Source: Pontederia crassipes (lineage: Eukaryota; Streptophyta; Magnoliopsida; Commelinales; Pontederiaceae). Taken from it: a stretch of 64,000 nt of DNA. Shown here piece by piece: positions 22,703 to 34,942 of this stretch. Made by a program: the position numbers and the translations under genes. Below the pieces are notes generated by a model. The model had not been told where the DNA came from. It was given only the letters and a program-made list of their open reading frames with translations, and did not search any database. Each line of letters begins with the position of its first letter. The stretch's first letter is position 1. The stretch spans positions 36,225,171 through 36,289,170 of the forward strand of contig CM060194.1 in the NCBI GenBank assembly GCA_030549335.1, given 5' to 3'.

Positions 22703-24044
22703 ATGGGACAATTATACGTTGAGATCTGCATGATCTCTGCTCGTGGCCTGCAGCGCTCGTCATCCTTCTTGAAACCTCAGTGGTTTGCTGTTGGATGGAT
22801 TGATCCTAACAGCAAATACTGCACGAAGGTCGACAGTTCTGGAAGCCAAGTTCCAACTTGGAAAACCAAGTTCTCAGTGCTGATTGATGACAGAAGCTCC
22901 TATTCGCAGGGGCTATCACTGACCATAGAAGTATACAGGAGGGAGCCAATTTTCTTGAGGGAAAAACTTCAAGGAACTGCAGTAATTCCACTGAAGGAAT
23001 TCCTGATCAAGTTTCTGAATGCTCGTGAAGCTTCATCAGCAGAGTTTGAAGAGAATGGAAGTTTTCAATTAAGGAAAAAATCCTCTGGAAAGCCTCTGGG
23101 ATTTATCGATGTTTCCGTTCGAATTTATGAGAAAACGGATGATTTTACGTCTTATCCAGGTACCTTATTTACTTACGATGCCTCATGAGAAATCACTCTA
23201 CGTTCCTGACTATTATTTGTCTTAAAAGTTGTGTTTCTTTTGATAAAATAAACTTCTGAGAGAAACAAATTCCTGAATATGCCATTTATTTACCTTGGTT
23301 AGGTCATGTTTTCTAACTAACTATGTCATTTTACACTAATCACATTTTCTTGTGACATCAAACATAGGTGTTCTAAAGCAAATGATATCATCATGACATC
23401 GATGCTAATTATCTTTGTAGTCGCAGCTGAAGAAACTTTGAGTTTTATTTTCCTATAACATAGATGAATTCAAGAAGTAAACCTTTGAATCTTGCATCTT
23501 TTTTTTTGTTTTGATGTTTTCCCTCATAGATTTACTTCTGTTCGCAGGTATGGATGAAAAGCTCAAGTACACAGATCATAGGGAAGGAATCACATTAGCT
23601 ATAGAAGATGGTCCAATGTTGACCTTTCCAACACAACCTCAGCAGCCATCTCCAAGCCAATTTGGACGATACAACCAGAACTGTTATCCTCATACCCCTC
23701 CAGTTCCTGCTAACCAGCATAATACATCAGCAGCAGGTGCTGGATACCAGTATCAAAGACCTCATACCCCGCCGCCGCCACCACCACCTTCCAATACTGG
23801 CTTTCTCCCAACATTGTTTCCATCAACAGGAACAGCTCCACAGACATATATAAACCTCCCTCCTTCAGGCCACGCAGGTTCAGGACATAGCAGGGGATCA
23901 CCACCAGGTTTTGGCATGGGGCTTGGAGCTGGAGCCCTTGCTGCTGGGGCTGTCATCTTTGGTGACGACTTCATGTCGACCTCAAACTTCACACCAGGCC
24001 TCGAGAGTGGCAGTCTCACCTTGACTTCCGATCCTCCTTTCTGA
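22703..24044 (+). CDS. C2-domain, SRC2-like protein (2 exons, 317 aa)
   Basis: C2 domains bind membranes, often through calcium. Plant SRC2-like proteins pair an N-terminal C2 with a Pro-rich middle and a Gly-rich C-terminal hydrophobic piece, and act at membranes in stress and defence signalling. Exons: 22703-23159 and 23548-24044. The junction restores Gly153 and gives 954 coding bases. Residues 1-140 form the C2 fold, with MGQLYVEICMISARGL as strand 1 and VPTWKTKFS. Few of the classic calcium-binding Asp residues are visible, so binding may be calcium-independent. A run of seven prolines lies in the Pro/His/Tyr-rich middle. GFGMGLGAGALAAGAVIFGD at about 273-292 could be a membrane segment. 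It follows the GNAT gene on the same strand. It is not a ribosomal or kinase gene; the specific role is unknown. Confidence 0.85.
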
Positions 24045-24484
24045 TGCCTAAGCATCCATAGCATGCACAAACCGCTGGTCATGTAGTATTGCGTCTGTTG
24101 GCTTATGTTTCTTGTATTTCCGGTGCAACGAGCACTTTGATGTTCATTGAGACATGAATGAATCAAATTGCTTGTCACCAAATGGAATAAATCAAATTGC
24201 TTGGGCTTGATATGATAATTTCTTCTCTTTCCGTAATCCTATGTGATTATGGATCAAAGGAGATGATCTCGACTCAAACCATTAAAGAAGGAAAAATGTG
24301 CAGGAGATTTGAAGATCCCTTCTTCTCGCATGACTTCATTAATATTCGCCACACATCTGGCCTGTTATTGGACCATTTAATCACACTTCATGAACATATT
24401 AGGAGATAATAAAGAAAAAAAGAGTATAGTTTAATTCACACGCACGGAAATAGATCTGATGTTTCGATACTTGTCCATTAATTA
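24045..24484 (+). other. C2-gene 3' flank
   Basis: AATAAA at about 24185 is a possible polyadenylation signal. The word AATCAAATTGCTTG occurs twice nearby (24162 and 24189). Nothing else is recognised. Confidence 0.4.
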
Positions 24485-24600
24485 GGAACTCCATGTACAC
24501 TATCAAGGAATCCTTCCTTTCCTTCTCTTCACGAGGCATATTCTCACAGTTCTTGATTACTTTATAGCTGGTATCAAGTATGACTCTTGATAGTCATCTT
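24485..24600 (-). pseudogene. Fragment of the alpha/beta-hydrolase last exon
   Basis: On the minus strand this reads LSRVILDT...VIKNCENMPREEKE, then VYMEFL. It lines up with LSKVIPGS...LIENCGHMPHEEKK and VVKKFL of exon 5 of the hydrolase gene at 34943-36810. Nucleotide words such as GAGGCATAT and CACAGTTCT are shared. The catalytic His (GHMP) has become Asn (ENMP). Only about 115 bp are recognisable and no other exon was found beside it. It is a dispersed gene fragment, about 10.5 kb from the intact gene and in the same orientation. Confidence 0.75.
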
Positions 24601-25744
24601 GAAAATTTTCTAATGTTGCATTTGGATAGGAACTTTTCCTAGATGATATGGAAAAGTTTTAGTAGGTGCTTGCATAAAAAATTAAATTTTAGTGAATGTT
24701 TGGATAAAAAGTAAGAGTTAAAGATATATTTTAGTATTTTATAAAAAATATTTTTATATTATTAATTATAAAATATTTTTATATTAGCAAATTAAATAGA
24801 AGAAGTTTTTTAAGGTAAACTAATTAATAACTAAAAAAATATACAAGAAAATTTAACATCATATTTATATAAAATAATTATAAATTATTTAGAATAACAT
24901 AATTAATAATTTAATTATATTATACTAATATTATTAATAATTATTGTAATATCATACTAGTTGATTTTTATTATAATATATGATAAGTAAAATAAATAAA
25001 AATATGTACGTCAATATTTAAAGAAGAATATATATATATTTCATAATAAATAGTAACGGAAAAATTTTATTTTATTATAACACTAAGTAAATTGTAATAA
25101 ATAATAAATGCATTTTTTATTAGACCTAAATAAATTATAAATTTATGATAATGTACAAATAATATATATATACATATATATGTATATAATATATAATATA
25201 TGCATATAATATATAATATATAGATATATATATTTATTGGGAATATAACACTAAGGATCGATGAATAATCAAGGCAATGAATTAGAGAAATAGAAGAGAA
25301 GATGAATATAGTGATTTAACATGATAAAAGCCTCTTGATGCAAGAGAGAAACATCCACGTGCAAGAGGTCGCCGTCAGAAGAAATTCACTATGAGCAAAA
25401 AAGAATATTATGATAAAATACTAACCCTCGTATATATAAAGGTCCGTACCGCCAGAGGCAACACCCCCTGCACCCCCACGAGAATTAGTGGCAGGCTACG
25501 AGCTTCCTCTACTTCCATTACAAATTCTCTTTTTTTTCTTTTTCCATTTTTTCTTTTCATTGAGTCCACGGTACATAATTCAAGACACATTAACAAATCT
25601 TCGTATTGACTTAAATTTTTACAAAACTCTTAAAAAAGTAAATTCTCAACATGTCTTTACCGAATGGCCCACATGAGTCTAGCTTGATCTTTACAGAATG
25701 CTTGACAAGTTTGAACAATATTCGAACTTGGCAGTAAGTAAGCT
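24601..25744. other. AT-rich intergenic stretch with TA microsatellite
   Basis: Very AT-rich (24720-25240). It holds a TATA-rich microsatellite at about 25155-25235. The remainder up to 25744 shows no recognisable coding content; the open frames at 25391-25676 look random. Confidence 0.5.
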
Positions 25745-26751
25745 ATTTGTTATCATATATGTTGGATTATCATGAATGCTAATCTTCTAAACTTGAACAT
25801 CTTACTTTTCAACAATATCACGAATGAAATCATTATGCTTTGTCCTTTCATAATGCATTTGATCTTTTGTAAGATGTATTGCACTCTGACTTATATAATA
25901 GTAACTTCCTCCGTTATAGTGAGCTCCCCTCAACCACATAGCTTCCTTTATAGCTCAGTGATGGTCATGTATTCAACTTCAATAGTGAATAATGCTATTG
26001 TATCCTACAAAACAACTTTCCAATTCATAATACAATTAGTGATAGTAAAGACATAATCAATTAGGGACCTCCTTCTATTACGATCTCTTGCATAATCTAA
26101 ATCAACTTAACTAACTAGTTCAGCTGAATTTCTACCAAATTCTAAGGATATATCAGAAGTACCTCGCAAATACTTCAGTATCCACTTAACATTTTCTTAG
26201 TGATTTTTCTTAAATTAGACATATATCTACTAACAACACTAATAAAATGAGATATATCTGACCGAGTGCAAACCATTAATACTACCAATTGCACTACAGT
26301 AAAAAACTTTTAACATATACCTTTTGTCTTCATCAGATTGTGGTAAACATCAGATGTGTACTAACAGTCTTTGCATTTTGTTGAGAGAGAAATAGTCTAT
26401 ATGTGCTTCAATTTCCTAAAATTTTCATTCTCAAAATCTTCTTTACTGCTCCAAGATTCTTCATCTCAAATTCAGAACTTAACTTATTTTTAAAATGTTA
26501 TTTTAGATATGTCTTTTGCTACAATTAACATATCATCAACATAGAACAACTAATAAATGAATGAATCATTAGCAAGTTGATTCAAGTAAACACAACTATC
26601 ATACTTGCTTCTAGCAAAAACAATGCTCAACATGATTGAATCAAATCTTTTATATCACTATTGAGTAGATTGTTTAAGTCCATACAAGGACTTCTTCAAA
26701 TGGAAAACTTGACATTCTCTACCTTCAACATGAAAGCCTTCTGGCTGCTCC

Positions 26752-26783
<32 letters not shown>

Positions 26784-27130
26784 ATGTATCCTCATTTAGA
26801 TTTCCATGTAAGAATGCAGTTTTAACATGTAATTAATTGCTCAAGTTCAAGATTCTATAAAGCAATAATAGCATGCAAAGTACGAATAGAAATATATTTT
26901 ACAACAGGAGAGAACACATCATAAAAATCAATGCCCTCCACTTGATTGTAGCATTTTGTCATCAATCTTACTTTGTACTTTGTATCTTAATTATTGAACA
27001 CTTCTTTCTTCTTAAACACTTATTTGCAGCCAACAATCTTCTTATTGATTGAATTCTGGGTTTACTTTCTAAATCATAAAAAAATCTCAAAATATTCTCC
27101 TTAAACACTTATTTACTTTTTGTATTCCCA
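25745..27130 (-). pseudogene. Ty1/copia pol remnant (RT and RNase H)
   Basis: Read on the minus strand, broken copia signatures appear from high to low coordinates. They are a block resembling the RT segment before KKSLYGLKQ (about 26680-26760), then pieces of RNase H with EVEYMAITE (about 25950-25980) and SAIHLTKDQMHYERTKH (about 25835-25885). Stops and shifts are dense. No LTRs were identified, so the boundaries are approximate. A TA/TG microsatellite has expanded inside the RT part. Confidence 0.65.
26752..26784. repeat. (AT)n(GT)n compound microsatellite
   Basis: About ten AT units followed by about six GT units lie inside the copia RT remnant. Confidence 0.85.
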
Positions 27131-28020
27131 AGAGATCTCAAAATGAAGATGGGGAGTACTCCAACCAACCTCTTAGCCTGTGTTGGATCCCCATCGATTA
27201 AGATGACCCTCTCGAGTGAGACGTCCCTGCAACAAGATTTGTGAGGTTCGTTACGTTCAGGTAGAAAAAGTTTTGAATAGAATTGATGAATGTGATTCTC
27301 GATGACATCACTAGATGTAGTTCTATCCTCGCGTGTCCTCTCGGCTCCTCCACACGAATGAGAAGATGATAGTTCCTCTCGGACGGAATGTCATCGGATC
27401 AATACGACCAGAACAAAAGATCAAAGGATGGACAACACGACAAAACTAAGGAGCTAACTAGGTCCAACTCCAACATATGCAGCTTGTGATTCCTCTATAG
27501 AAGATTGGATTCTTATCCCACCTCTCGGCATGTATACATAAGACAAACTAATAACTTCCCTCTCGGGTGAAGAATCAAATAAGCATGCATTGTCTAAACA
27601 AAAGAATTAATGACCTCCATCACAGAAACACATTCATCAAATCAAAGAAACTCGTGAATGCAGAATGAGGACTTTGTTCAGCATAATGCCTCTTAGCATT
27701 TAGCTTAAAGAGGGGTGAGATTGCCCTCTCAGGTTGCATTAGAACAGGTTCCTCAGCTTAATCAATATCACAAGACTCATTGCAGTAAATCAGTCGTGAA
27801 AAATGAGCAATGGACATAAACAAAAAATAGAACTGAAAATCCATTTAGCATGAAAATAAAAGATAAAACGAAGAATATAAACATCCCAAGCTTAACATCC
27901 CTAGCCTTTTTGGCTGATTAGTTACATAAATTGTTCATGAGTGACACAACATTCCAAATCATACAATAAGTCATTGTTCAGAAATTGCTCTTCGAGAAGA
28001 AAATCTCTACCTTTTCCTTT
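27131..28020. other. Unassigned stretch with repeated CCTCTCGG words
   Basis: No open gene. The word CCTCTC(G/A)G recurs about six times between 27210 and 27740, with adjacent GGATCC/ATCGAT sites. It could be LTR or untranslated sequence of an unidentified element. Confidence 0.35.
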
Positions 28021-28025
28021 GTGCT

Positions 28026-28221
28026 AGTTAACTCAAGATTTTGTCTCATTGAATAGGATAAAATTACATGTCACTTATATAGTGTGTACAACGATTGCAT
28101 GAAACTACAATTGCTGCTAACAGATACGACAAGAAAGTAGGATCGTGCGCTTGCAACTAGGAGCTTCATATGCATGAAGAAGAGATCGTATGGTAATGAT
28201 GTTGAATGACGTGTCCCGTTA
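28026..28221 (-). repeat. Copia 3' LTR (196 bp)
   Basis: It matches 32282-32478. The adjacent run of six C on the plus strand at about 28224-28229 is the polypurine tract in element sense (GAGGGGGGAGT). Confidence 0.85.
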
Positions 28222-28229
28222 CTCCCCCC

Positions 28230-28790
28230 TCAACTCCAGTGTGGTATGGAGTAAAGGCGAAGGTGCTTCCGAATAAAGATGAACCATGCTTTGGAGAGAG
28301 CTTTGGTCATGATGTCTGCAAGTTGATCCTTCGTGGAGATAAATTGAACCTGGAGTCGTTTGTGAGCTACCTCATCACATACAAAATGAAAATAAATTTT
28401 CACATGTTTTGTGCGTGCATGAAAAATAGGATTGGCACACAAATATGTTGCGCCGATGTTATCACACCAAAGAATCGGAGGAGCCGGGGAAGAAATACCA
28501 AGTTCGCCAAGTAAGGACCGCAACCAAATTAATTCGAGTATCGACAATGGATTTGTACTCGGACTCAGTGGATGATCGAGACACTGTCCATTGCTTTTTA
28601 GCCGACCATGAGACCAAATTGTTGCCAAGATATATGGTGTACCTGCCAACATATTTGCGATTGAGGGGGCAGCCAGCCCAATCAGCATCAAAAAAAGCGT
28701 TGAGTTGAAGAGGGTGAGCGCGTGATGTGTAAGCCGAGGCCATGGGTGCTGTTGAGATATTTTAAAATCCTCTTTACCAATTGCCAATCT
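28230..28790 (-). pseudogene. Copia RNase H remnant
   Basis: Two overlapping frames hold the domain: AFFDADWAGCPLNRKYVGRY and SWSAKKQWTVSRSSTESEYK in one, then WLRSLLGELGI, LWCDNIGATYLCANPIFHAR and STKDQLADIMTKALS in the other. A frameshift near 28540 separates them. The order is typical of the copia pol C-terminus. Confidence 0.85.
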
Positions 28791-28799
28791 ACATCAGAG

Positions 28800-29870
28800 G
28801 GTGACTACATACGTTGACATGCATGGTTAACAGCGAAGGAGATATCTGGCCGGGTGAGTTGAAGATATTGTAAGGAACCAACAACTTGACGATATAGGGA
28901 TGGATCCTGAAGGGGTGGGCTGTGTTCAAGTGGTTTGGTGGCTGCCATTGTAGTGGAGACGGATTTGGCGCCATGCATATTTGTGCACGAGAGAATGTCA
29001 CAAATGTATTTTTGTTGGGACAATAGGATACCTTGTGAGGTTGGTAGCACTTCAACACCAAGAAAGAAATGTAGGGAATCCATGTCTCGAATGGTAAACT
29101 TGTGACTGAGGTAATTGGTAAGGTCAGACAAAAGAACCTCGGAATAGCAAGTAATGACGATGTCATTGGCATACACAAGTAGATAAATTGTAACCCCTGC
29201 AGTTGTGTAAATGAATAACGAAGTGTCCATGACAGATGCGCAAAAGTCAAAGCTAAATAGAGTTGTGGCCAGTGTTGTGAATCATGCACGCGGAGCTTGC
29301 TTGAGACCACACAAAGACTTGTGCAGGCGATAGACATGATTGGGCTTGTGGGGATTCTGCAAAACCAGGTGGCTGCTCCATATGAACTTCCTTAGTTAAA
29401 TCGCCATGCAAAAAGGCATTGTGAACATCTAGTTGGCGAAGTGGCCAGCCGCGTGAGATTGCAAGAGAGAGCACCAAGCGGATGGTTGTGGGTTTAACTA
29501 CAAGGCTGAATGTCTCAGTGTAGTCAATCCCTGGTGTTTGATGGAAACCCTTGGCGATGAGGTGGACCTTGTAGCGATCAATGCTGCTGTCTGCTTTATA
29601 TTTGGTGCGATAAATCCACCTGCATCCAACTATATTTAAATTAGGAGTTTGAGGTACAAGTGACCAAGTGCCATTGCGTAGTAGAGCCATGAATTCTTTG
29701 GACATTACGGCGCGCCAGTGACGATGTTTGTTGGCACTAGTGAAGCAGGTAGGATCAAGTTCATGGGAAATAGTGGTGTGGAGATCTTGGAGGCCAGCAA
29801 GAGCGCGAAAATTAATGGGCGGACGTGGTCGAAGATGACGTGGTGAGGGAGGAGGTGAAGGTGGACGCAC
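28800..29870 (-). pseudogene. Copia reverse transcriptase remnant
   Basis: N-terminal part 29253-29870: [36 protein letters not shown] and [14 protein letters not shown]-terminal part 28805-29230 contains VYANDIVIT where VYVDDIV is usual, at about 29155-29180. The first Asp of the catalytic pair is therefore Asn, and the enzyme would be inactive. HFFLGVEV and RPDISFAVN follow. A frameshift lies near 29240. Confidence 0.85.
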
Positions 29871-29999
29871 TGGTGGAGAGGTAGTGGATGGGGAAGCAGG
29901 GCTGGATGGGGATAATGAGGATGAGGACAGTGGAGCTGACTGAGGTGGGGATAGAGCAGGTGGAGTCAGATGTATTGATCGCTAGGGAGCTCCGATGAG

Positions 30000-30995
30000 G
30001 GTAGGTTGTTGTGGGGCGACAGGTAACATTCGATACAAATAGGCTTGCTCGTCGAAATGCACATGTCGGGAGATATACATGCGACCAGTTGGAATATGCA
30101 AACATCGATAGCCTACAGAGGAGGAGGAATAGCCAAGAAAAGCACAAATGAGGGCTCTATTGTCAAACTTATGATAGTTATATGGTCTGGTGAAGGGAAT
30201 AACTGCGCAACCAAAGGTTCGTAAGAAATTGTAGTTGGGCACTTTGTTATAGAGAAATTGAAATGGGGAGTGGTTTTTTTAGTATAGGAGTGGGCATTCG
30301 ATTGATTAGGTGAACAACTGTGTCCACTGCAAAATGCCAAAAACGGTGAGGGAGGGATGCATGGTAAGCAAGGTAAGTGCAGTTTCGACAACGTGGCGAA
30401 TCTTGCGTTCGACAGTTCCATTTTGCTCACTAGTGTGCGCACAGGTGAGACGATGGTGAATGCCATGACTATGAAGATAGGGAGAGAGAGAGAGAGCGAT
30501 AAATCACATCCACGATCACTTTACAAAGAAAAAAGTTTGCAATTAAACTGGCGTTGAAGAAACTTATGAAAAGACGGAAATATTTTAGATACATCAGACT
30601 TATTAGAAAGAGGAAAACTCCAGCTATAACGAGAAAAATCATCGACAAATAGGACAAAATAACGATGACCGTTTGCAGACTTTTGAGGCGTGGGTCCCCA
30701 GACATCAGCAAAGATGACTTGAAGTGGTGCGTGGCTGAAATTATGTTGCTAGCAAGTATAATTTTGTTGCCTTTCCTTGGAGACAAGATGCACAGCGAGG
30801 AGAATTGCGAAGACGCTGATGTTGTAGATGATTTTTATTCAAAATAAATTGCAAAGTCCGATGATATGGATGTCCAAGTCGGTTGTGCCAGGTGGTGGAG
30901 GAGACAACACCGAGAAGAGCTTGTGGTGGTGATGATGAAGGTTGGAGATGGTAGAGACCATCTTTAATTTGGCCGCGAAGAAGAGGCTGGCGCAT
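30000..30995 (-). pseudogene. Copia pre-integrase and integrase remnant
   Basis: The GAG-pre-integrase block at 30741-30995 has STTWHNRLGHPYHRTLQF and CASCLQGKATK, the zinc-binding His/Cys pattern. The integrase core below 30740 is scattered over several frames. The C-terminal region at 29982-30242 has NYNFLRTFGCAVIPFTRPYN and ALICAFLGYSSSSVGYRC, a copia hallmark. Many frame breaks. Confidence 0.75.
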
Positions 30996-31379
30996 TGTGC
31001 GGTCCTTAACAGTAAAGTTGTTAGGATAGAACTCAAAAAAGCAGTTCTTGTTGTATGAGAATTGGTGTATAGAAAGAAGAGATTTGGATATACGAGGAAC
31101 ATGTAAAACATTAGAAAGGTGGAGGGGCCTAATGGAGCTATGAATTATAAAGTTACCAGTATGTGTAATTGGTAGTGTAGCGCCATTGCCACCTTGAACT
31201 GGGCATTGCTGGTGTAGCTTTCATATGATTGAAGAACAATGACATCCGGTGTCACGTGGTGAGTAGCACCTGTGTTAGGAACTAGTCATTGTAAGCATGA
31301 GATGAGAATCTGATGCCGGAATAACAGGTGGAGGAGCGGCGACATAAGCTTGGGGCAAGAAGGATCCTAGGTGTATGTA

Positions 31380-32255
31380 AGGCATTGATATGGATTGTGT
31401 CCTGCAGCTCCACATACAGGGCATGGATCACGACGTGGTTGGCCGTAACGTCCGCGACCACGACCACCTTGACCTCTGCCTCGGCCATGAGAAGGAGAGG
31501 AGGCATGATGCATATTTTGTCGAGTCAAATTGGCCGGGGGCTGATGTCAAATTGTCAAATTGTCGAGTCAAATTGTCGAGTCAGTAGTTGGGGTGGAGCT
31601 GTTGTGGGCCAATCGGATTTCATGGCTCGTAAGTAAGCTATGAAGCTCCGAGAAGGGAATCGAAGCATTCCTGGAGGACAGGGAGGTGACGATGCTGCTG
31701 AAATCTCCATTGAGATTATTAAAAATGATTGCGTTGAATGCTTTGGCCGACGGAAGTGAGTTCGTCGACAATCAGTTTTGCTTGGCACAGATAGGAAGCA
31801 AGAGGCATGTCGCCTTGTTTGAGATTATGCAGTTGAATTTGGAATTGAAGAAGCCGGGTCTCGCTTGGTGCTCCATAGGCCTAATGAAGAGCTGGCCAAA
31901 CTTCAAACGAGGTTGTAAGGCCAACCACAAGTGGCATGACTTCCTCTGAGAGAGAAGAGAGGAGCCAGGTGAGCAACAACTGGTCGCGACGTTTCCATGC
32001 AAGGTATTGAGAAGAGGCAATTGTGGGTAGAACGCCTTCAGAGTGTGGTGGAGGAGGACAAGGCTGTGAACCATTGATGAGATCTTCAAGTTCAAAACTA
32101 TTGATAAGTGGTGTCAGCTAAATTCTCCATTGGAGGTAATTGGACGGATTAAGTTTGATGGAAATGAAGTTGCTGACTTGTCCAAGGGATGGGAGAGGCA
32201 TTGGGGAAGAAGAAGAGTCACCGGCAGATGCAACCGATGAGAGGGAAGAAGACAT
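31380..32255 (-). pseudogene. Copia gag remnant
   Basis: The likely start ATG is at 32255, 15 bases after the primer site. LNPSNYLQWR near the N-terminus is typical of copia gag. An RGG-rich stretch followed by the knuckle CPVCGAAGHNPYQC lies near 31385-31435. Stops and a duplicated CAAATTGTCGAGT word at about 31515-31580 interrupt the frame. Confidence 0.75.
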
Positions 32256-32269
32256 GGCTGCAAGGCAAG

Positions 32270-32280
32270 GCTTTGATACC
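32270..32280 (-). other. Copia primer binding site
   Basis: The plus strand CTTTGATACCA is, in element sense, TGGTATCAAAG. This matches the tRNA-iMet primer complement with one change and abuts the LTR. Confidence 0.7.
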
Positions 32281-32281
32281 A

Positions 32282-32478
32282 AGTTAACTCAAGATTTTGT
32301 CTCATTGAATAGGATACAATTACATGTCACTTATATAGTGTGTACGACGATTGCATGTAACTACAATTGCCGCTAACAAATATGACAAGAAAGTAGGATC
32401 GTGCGCTTGCAACTAGGAGCTTCATACGCATGAAGAAGAGGTCTTGTGGTAATGCTGTTGAATGAACTTGTCCTATTA
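32282..32478 (-). repeat. Copia 5' LTR (197 bp)
   Basis: Partner of 28026-28221, followed on the plus strand by target-duplication GTGCC. Confidence 0.85.
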
Positions 32479-32483
32479 GTGCC

Positions 32484-34942
32484 TCTCTTGCCTTGATGAA
32501 GAACATGATCCCCCTACTCTCCAAGAAACGAAAACCCTGTTGCCCTTTATATAGTTCTCCTTTTCCCTTCTGCCAATTGTCCTTTTTGCTTTTTGTGTTC
32601 TTGTCTTCTAGTGTCTCCAAAGTACTCAGAGAAAGCTTTCTATCTATCATGAGCAAATAAATTATTGGTTGGTCCCCTTTTCTTCTTGTTGTTGGTTGTT
32701 TGAACTGACATATTGGAGCAAGCCGGTTAGTTCTCTCCTTCCAAAAATCGTCAATAGATCAGCTAGGGCAAGCACAAATGTCTTTAGCTATTGCAAAATG
32801 AGCTTCTACTATGGCTGGATGCAAAGATAAGGCACCAAAGAGGATACAAATCGAGCTCTTTTTAGCAAATAAAATAAGTTGGATGTGGAGAACTATAAGT
32901 TTCAACATTCGAGTATGAAACATGCATCAAAAGTAAAAATCATAACCATTTATAGATTAAAAGCATGTTGAACCATAGTGAAAACAAATACAAAGTTTCT
33001 CCACATCAACAATACTTCATTGTTATTAACTCTTATCTTTAATACAATTTTCTAGACTAATTTTCATTCATAAATATTTTGAGAGGTCGAGAAATCCTCA
33101 TTATTTACATCTAATCTATGTTTTCAACAGACTATCGCATCGAGAGAGCATTAGTTTGTTAAGAATTAGGCCAAGAGATTATTTTCTTCGATAACAGTTA
33201 AAGATTGAGTTTCTATAATTAAGCTTAAAACATTTGAGATGTGTTGGTGCATTCATTGTGCATTCGTGCATGATGAATTGAACTGAAAAGATAGTAATCA
33301 AGTGACCAAATAAAAGCTGAAAAACATGAGAAATTTATATTCTTGTGTGAGACAATTCATTATGAAGTTTATAGTCTTGTGAGACACTTTCCTTGAGAAT
33401 TCTATAGCCTTCTGTGAGGTACTTCTCTTACTGTATTTGGAGTTTATATTCTTGTGTGAGGCACTCCTGTATAGGTTCATAGAAGAATACAAACAAGTAC
33501 AAGTACCATGAATATGAAAATAAAACATGGACATGGATAAGAATAAGAAAATGAATAAGTAAATGAACATGAACAAGTGCAAGAATCATAAACATGGAAA
33601 TTAAATATGGACATGGATATGGATAAGAATATGAACATAAACATGCATAAAGCATGAATATGAATATAAATATGAATATCAACATGAACATAAATAAAAA
33701 TAAGAATATGAAAAGTAATGAAAATGTTTAATTAAGTGTATGATTATTGATCATTGGTCGATTGTTTCATGATTAAGTTTGATTTATTTTTATCATGACT
33801 TTATATCCTTTTGTATTATCTCATGCATTTAGTATTCATTACTCATAGAAATTCTATTTTCATGTGTTTAAATCTCACATATAGATGAACTGATAAGTAA
33901 GAATAGATGCGTAAGCAATAATAATGTTCGCGATGACATAAAATGCACATGAATATTAAGTCATTAAAATTCTTTATTGTTAATTGATATAAAGTGATTT
34001 GAAAGTTAGTTAGTTTTTGTAGAACTATTATAAAATAATAATTAGAAAGCAAAAGTCGCTTCCGTACTCTATTAAAGAATAGTTTAATATTATTTCACTT
34101 TCGCATATCATATAAAGAAAGGTTAAAAAAAAATTATAGATAATACGATCCAAAATAATCCAAATTATCATGTGACAAGAGGGTGAAATAACCCAAAGCA
34201 TTACAACTATGGTTTGACATGTAGAACATTCGTTCATGAAAGTTTGAAGGTGGTGGTGCCCTTGCTTAGTGTTAGAAATTTCCTACAAAAAAAAATTATG
34301 CATGCAAGAAAGCATAAAGAATTTTAAGATGACATACAATATTATTAGATGAAAATAGAAAAAAATTATGATCAGATTATTTTTTTTAATTTCTAGAAAA
34401 TGTATACAAATTAAACGATGTTTTGAATTAATTCATATCATCGTGTGATTAGAATTCTGCATTAATTTTTTAAAATTAGAGCACCTGTTATTGCGGGTTT
34501 CAACACTTAGTGCCATTGTAGGCATCGTGAAATAAGCTACCCGTACGGTGCCACCAATTCGTTGCCAACATAAGGTAAATTACCGTGAATCCGTGATGCA
34601 GTAGACTTGCTACAGCGAGCTGCTATTTGGCCTTCTTAGTGCTATTAGAGCAATTTATGGTCCATGCAACAAATCAGATAACTAAGTTGTTATTATTGAC
34701 AGGACAACTATTGAAATCGTTGCGAAAGATTTGAACTCTTATCCTCTAAACAATTTGATGTGCTAATTATCAATCTTAGTAAAAGTAACATGATTTTATA
34801 TTTTTTAAACCAATCACCATACTTAGTTCCGGCTAGTTAACTGCATGGACCATGTGGTCGTGTACATATATAACTATACAATTGAAGATATATAAAAGAA
34901 TTATATTAGTCTTGTTCGCACGTCGAGCTAGCGCGCAGTTGA
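32484..34942. other. AT-rich intergenic stretch with degenerate ATGAA/ATGGA repeats
   Basis: No gene is recognised. 33480-33720 is a degenerate short tandem repeat built from words like GAACATG, GAATAAG and AATATGAA; it produces meaningless Phe/Tyr/Ile/Leu-rich open frames on the minus strand. Before it, TTTATATTCTTGTGTGAG-like words recur three to four times (33335-33475). Around 34485-34640 is a short less AT-rich patch with no identified content. Confidence 0.5.

Larger units (their letters stand above)
28026..32478 (-). mobile_element. Complete small Ty1/copia element with TA...CT LTR ends (4453 bp)
   Basis: The element is on the minus strand and bounded by two LTRs of 196-197 bp. By eye the LTRs differ at about 14 positions (about 93% identity). 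The flanks GTGCT (28021-28025) and GTGCC (32479-32483) are a near-perfect 5-bp target duplication. Read in element orientation the LTR begins TAAC and ends ...TTAACT, so the ends are TA...CT rather than TG...CA. A primer site and a polypurine tract are next to the LTRs. The domain order (gag, pre-integrase, integrase, RT, RNase H) is that of copia. All frames are broken. Confidence 0.85.

Noticed and set aside
33298-33691. Minus-strand open frames rich in Phe, Tyr and Ile
   Set aside because: Artefacts of the degenerate ATGAA/ATGGA repeat.
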